Source: Anaerolineales bacterium
Lineage (GTDB): Bacteria > Chloroflexota > Anaerolineae > Anaerolineales > Villigracilaceae
Assembly: GCA_014860745.1 (NCBI GenBank)
Contig: JACZJC010000054.1
Coordinates: 1 to 52,905 of the forward strand
Length of the DNA stretch: 52,905 nucleotides
Direction: 5' to 3'
Positions 51,546 to 52,905 of this stretch are shown in pieces. Numbering within the stretch: position 1 is the stretch's first letter; each line of letters opens with the position of its first letter. The notes below the pieces were generated by a model. It had not been told where the DNA came from. It saw nothing but the letters and a program-made list of their open reading frames with translations, and made no database searches. A program made the translations under genes and the position numbers.

Positions 51546-51932
51546 TTACTGGACTCCGCAGACCAGCCAGTTGCCGTCTTGTTCGACGACTTCGTAGGTG
51601 CGGTCGGCGAGATCGAGGGATTGAGGTTCGCCGTTGTAGCTCATGTTGAGCATGCCGGTGCAGTCGACGAGGGTTTTATCGCCGTCGGTACCGGATTCGG
51701 CGCAGGACATTCCGTCTACGGTGACTTCGACGAGGGCGAAGGAGTCGAGTTCGATCAGGGCATCATCTTCCCAGTCGGCGCAGGAGTTGGAGATGAGGGC
51801 GGCTTGGTCTTTGGTCGCAAGGGCGTTGATGTAGCCTTCGACGGCGGGAGCCGCGCCGCCACTTGCGGACGCTCCGCAGGCGGAAAGAAGAATGCTCAGG
51901 GCGAGCATGAGAATGGTGAGTTTCGTATGCAC
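51546..51932 (-). CDS. Small lipoprotein of unknown function
   Basis: A 128-residue predicted lipoprotein: signal peptide LTILMLALSILLSAC, Cys at about residue 18, a Gly/Ala-rich linker, then a small domain with AVEGYINALATKDQAAL near its start and paired Cys later. The pattern resembles NTF2-like small lipoproteins. GTG 51932 is chosen because GGAGG precedes it by five bases; an in-frame ATG at 51944 overlaps that site. Confidence 0.75.
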   Translation of the reverse strand: MHTKLTILMLALSILLSACGASASGGAAPAVEGYINALATKDQAALISNSCADWEDDALIELDSFALVEVTVDGMSCAESGTDGDKTLVDCTGMLNMSYNGEPQSLDLADRTYEVVEQDGNWLVCGVQ

Positions 51933-52000
51933 AGGTTCCTCCATGAATTGGTCAAACGATTGCGGATTATAGCATGGAGGGATTTGAGGAATGGATGCCC

Positions 52001-52767
52001 TCATTGAGGGTTTTGGGATTGTTTAGAAATTTGAGTATTGATTGCTGCCCGAATTTTGCTTTGTATATCTTTCTTGATATCAGGCAGTGTTTCAAGTATC
52101 CCTTCAAGAAATTTTTCTTTCAGATTATCTTCTCTAATTTCTACATATTTTTGGGCTTGTTCTTTTGATAAAGGAATATCAACATCAATTTCGACACTAA
52201 TGGCTTGGTGTGTTGCTTGAATACGTATTGGAGCAGTTTCAGGTAGCTTTTGGAGTTGAAATTTAATATCCATCCCTGAAGCATCCATAGGCTCAATAAC
52301 CTTGTTTTCATAATTGAACTTTTCCATGCGAAAATCAAACTGATAGTCTTCACCCTCCCTTACTTGCATACTTGATTGGCGCATATTGGCTTCATCACGA
52401 GAAATTGGGATATCCACAATAAGAGGTTCGAGTGGGTCATCTTTTATAATATCTAATTCATCAAGAACGTCGCGCCACATAACCAGTACATTGTATAGTA
52501 TGTTTATCAACCTAATCTCTGTTCCATTGTCTAGTTTTACATAAACTTCAAGCTGGGGAGAAAAATATTTTCCTAGTTCATCCTCAAACATAATAATTCG
52601 CAAGTTTTCATACATTTGAGATGCCTTAGTAATCTGAGGGTTATTGCGCGAAATTTCGCGATGCTTTGATGCATTGGTTATGTCGCCAATTAATCCATAA
52701 TCTGGGCATCGGTTCCGTAATGAGTTTTTACTTGGTTGGATATTAACAGGAATGTGTTCTCGTAAAT
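52001..52767 (-). pseudogene. Unrecognised gene, 5' end probably removed by an IS insertion
   Basis: The frame stays open for about 255 codons but its upstream end runs into the inverted repeat of an IS at about 52768, where only a TTG within the IS could start it. The product is soluble and charged, containing GDITNASKHREISRN and a long C-terminal helical stretch; I do not recognise the family. AT-rich compared with neighbours. The true N-terminus has probably been lost. Confidence 0.6.
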
Positions 52768-52905
52768 AGACCTCTTGCAAAAGTCAAATTGAGTTGAGTT
52801 CGAGGTTGTAAATAGCAGCGATCAGGTTGAAGCGCAAAGCAAACCTCTTTCTACGATTACGATACCTCTCGCTCAAAATACGAAACACTTTCAACTTACG
52901 GAATA
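52768..52905 (-). mobile_element. End of an IS5-family insertion sequence
   Basis: The IS begins at a probable terminal repeat (GACCTCTTGCAAAAGTC, about 52769-52785) and runs off the right edge. It interrupts the gene at 52001-52767. Confidence 0.6.
52784..52905 (-). CDS. IS5-family transposase, C-terminal end (partial)
   Basis: Forty codons at the window edge on the minus strand, ending in TGA at 52784. RILSERYRNRRKRFALRFN followed by LIAAIYNLEL is the conserved C-terminal region of IS5-type DDE transposases (C1 region with the Glu upstream, outside this window). Cut by the window edge, so intactness is unknown. Confidence 0.75.
   Translation of the reverse strand, partial: FRKLKVFRILSERYRNRRKRFALRFNLIAAIYNLELNSI

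Overview
The window reads as a chromosomal segment of a Chloroflexota bacterium, most likely class Anaerolineae. This is inferred from the gene mix, not from a marker gene: a mevalonate-pathway decarboxylase, a Complex-I-like energy-converting [NiFe] hydrogenase, very large XRE/NB-ATPase/TPR regulators, many CPBP-type membrane proteases, a TPR-fused S33 hydrolase, and a fatty-acyl-AMP ligase/ACP/MBOAT acylation locus. Coding density is high, genes often overlap by ATGA, and most genes have clear Shine-Dalgarno sequences.

Left part (1-14.1 kb) is mostly housekeeping: ilvE (cut by the left edge); an autorepressed-looking ArsR/DUF2087 pair coupled to a GNAT gene; a four-gene minus-strand set (macro domain, SpoU methyltransferase, an unrecognised AT-rich gene, DUF711); infC-rpmI-rplT, where infC appears to start at ATA; a TPR/S33 hydrolase; thioredoxin; tRNA-Lys(TTT); a HEAT-repeat protein with an M50 site-2 protease; and mvaD.

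Middle part (14.1-25.5 kb) is accessory and regulatory. Two XRE-STAND regulators share an operator-like palindrome (TGTCAC-N5-GTGACA). Around them lie a cupin, CPBP proteases, an M29 aminopeptidase, a FecR-like lipoprotein and a small secreted protein with three internal repeats. From 26.0 to 34.4 kb runs a ten-gene operon for a group 4 [NiFe] hydrogenase with NuoJ/K/L/N/A/B/CD/H/I-like subunits and its maturation protease. It is preceded by a perfect 24-bp palindrome and a 13-codon leader ORF.

From 34.4 to 45 kb there is decayed DNA (a comM pseudogene and hybrid mvaD-derived repeats), a CopB-type ATPase, three CPBP genes around an ECF sigma factor, and a third XRE-STAND regulator. From 45 to 51.5 kb, on the minus strand, sits what looks like a Dlt-type envelope acylation system: a 34-residue membrane microprotein (ending TWIYQGF), an MBOAT, two SGNH-type proteins, an acyl carrier protein and a fatty-acyl-AMP ligase. 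The right edge holds a lipoprotein, a gene truncated by an IS, and the 3' end of an IS5-family transposase.

The strongest candidates for something new are the Dlt-like locus with its unannotated microprotein, and a dispersed three-copy element in which the start of mvaD is fused, always at the same point and with a +1 frame change, to a second conserved coding segment.
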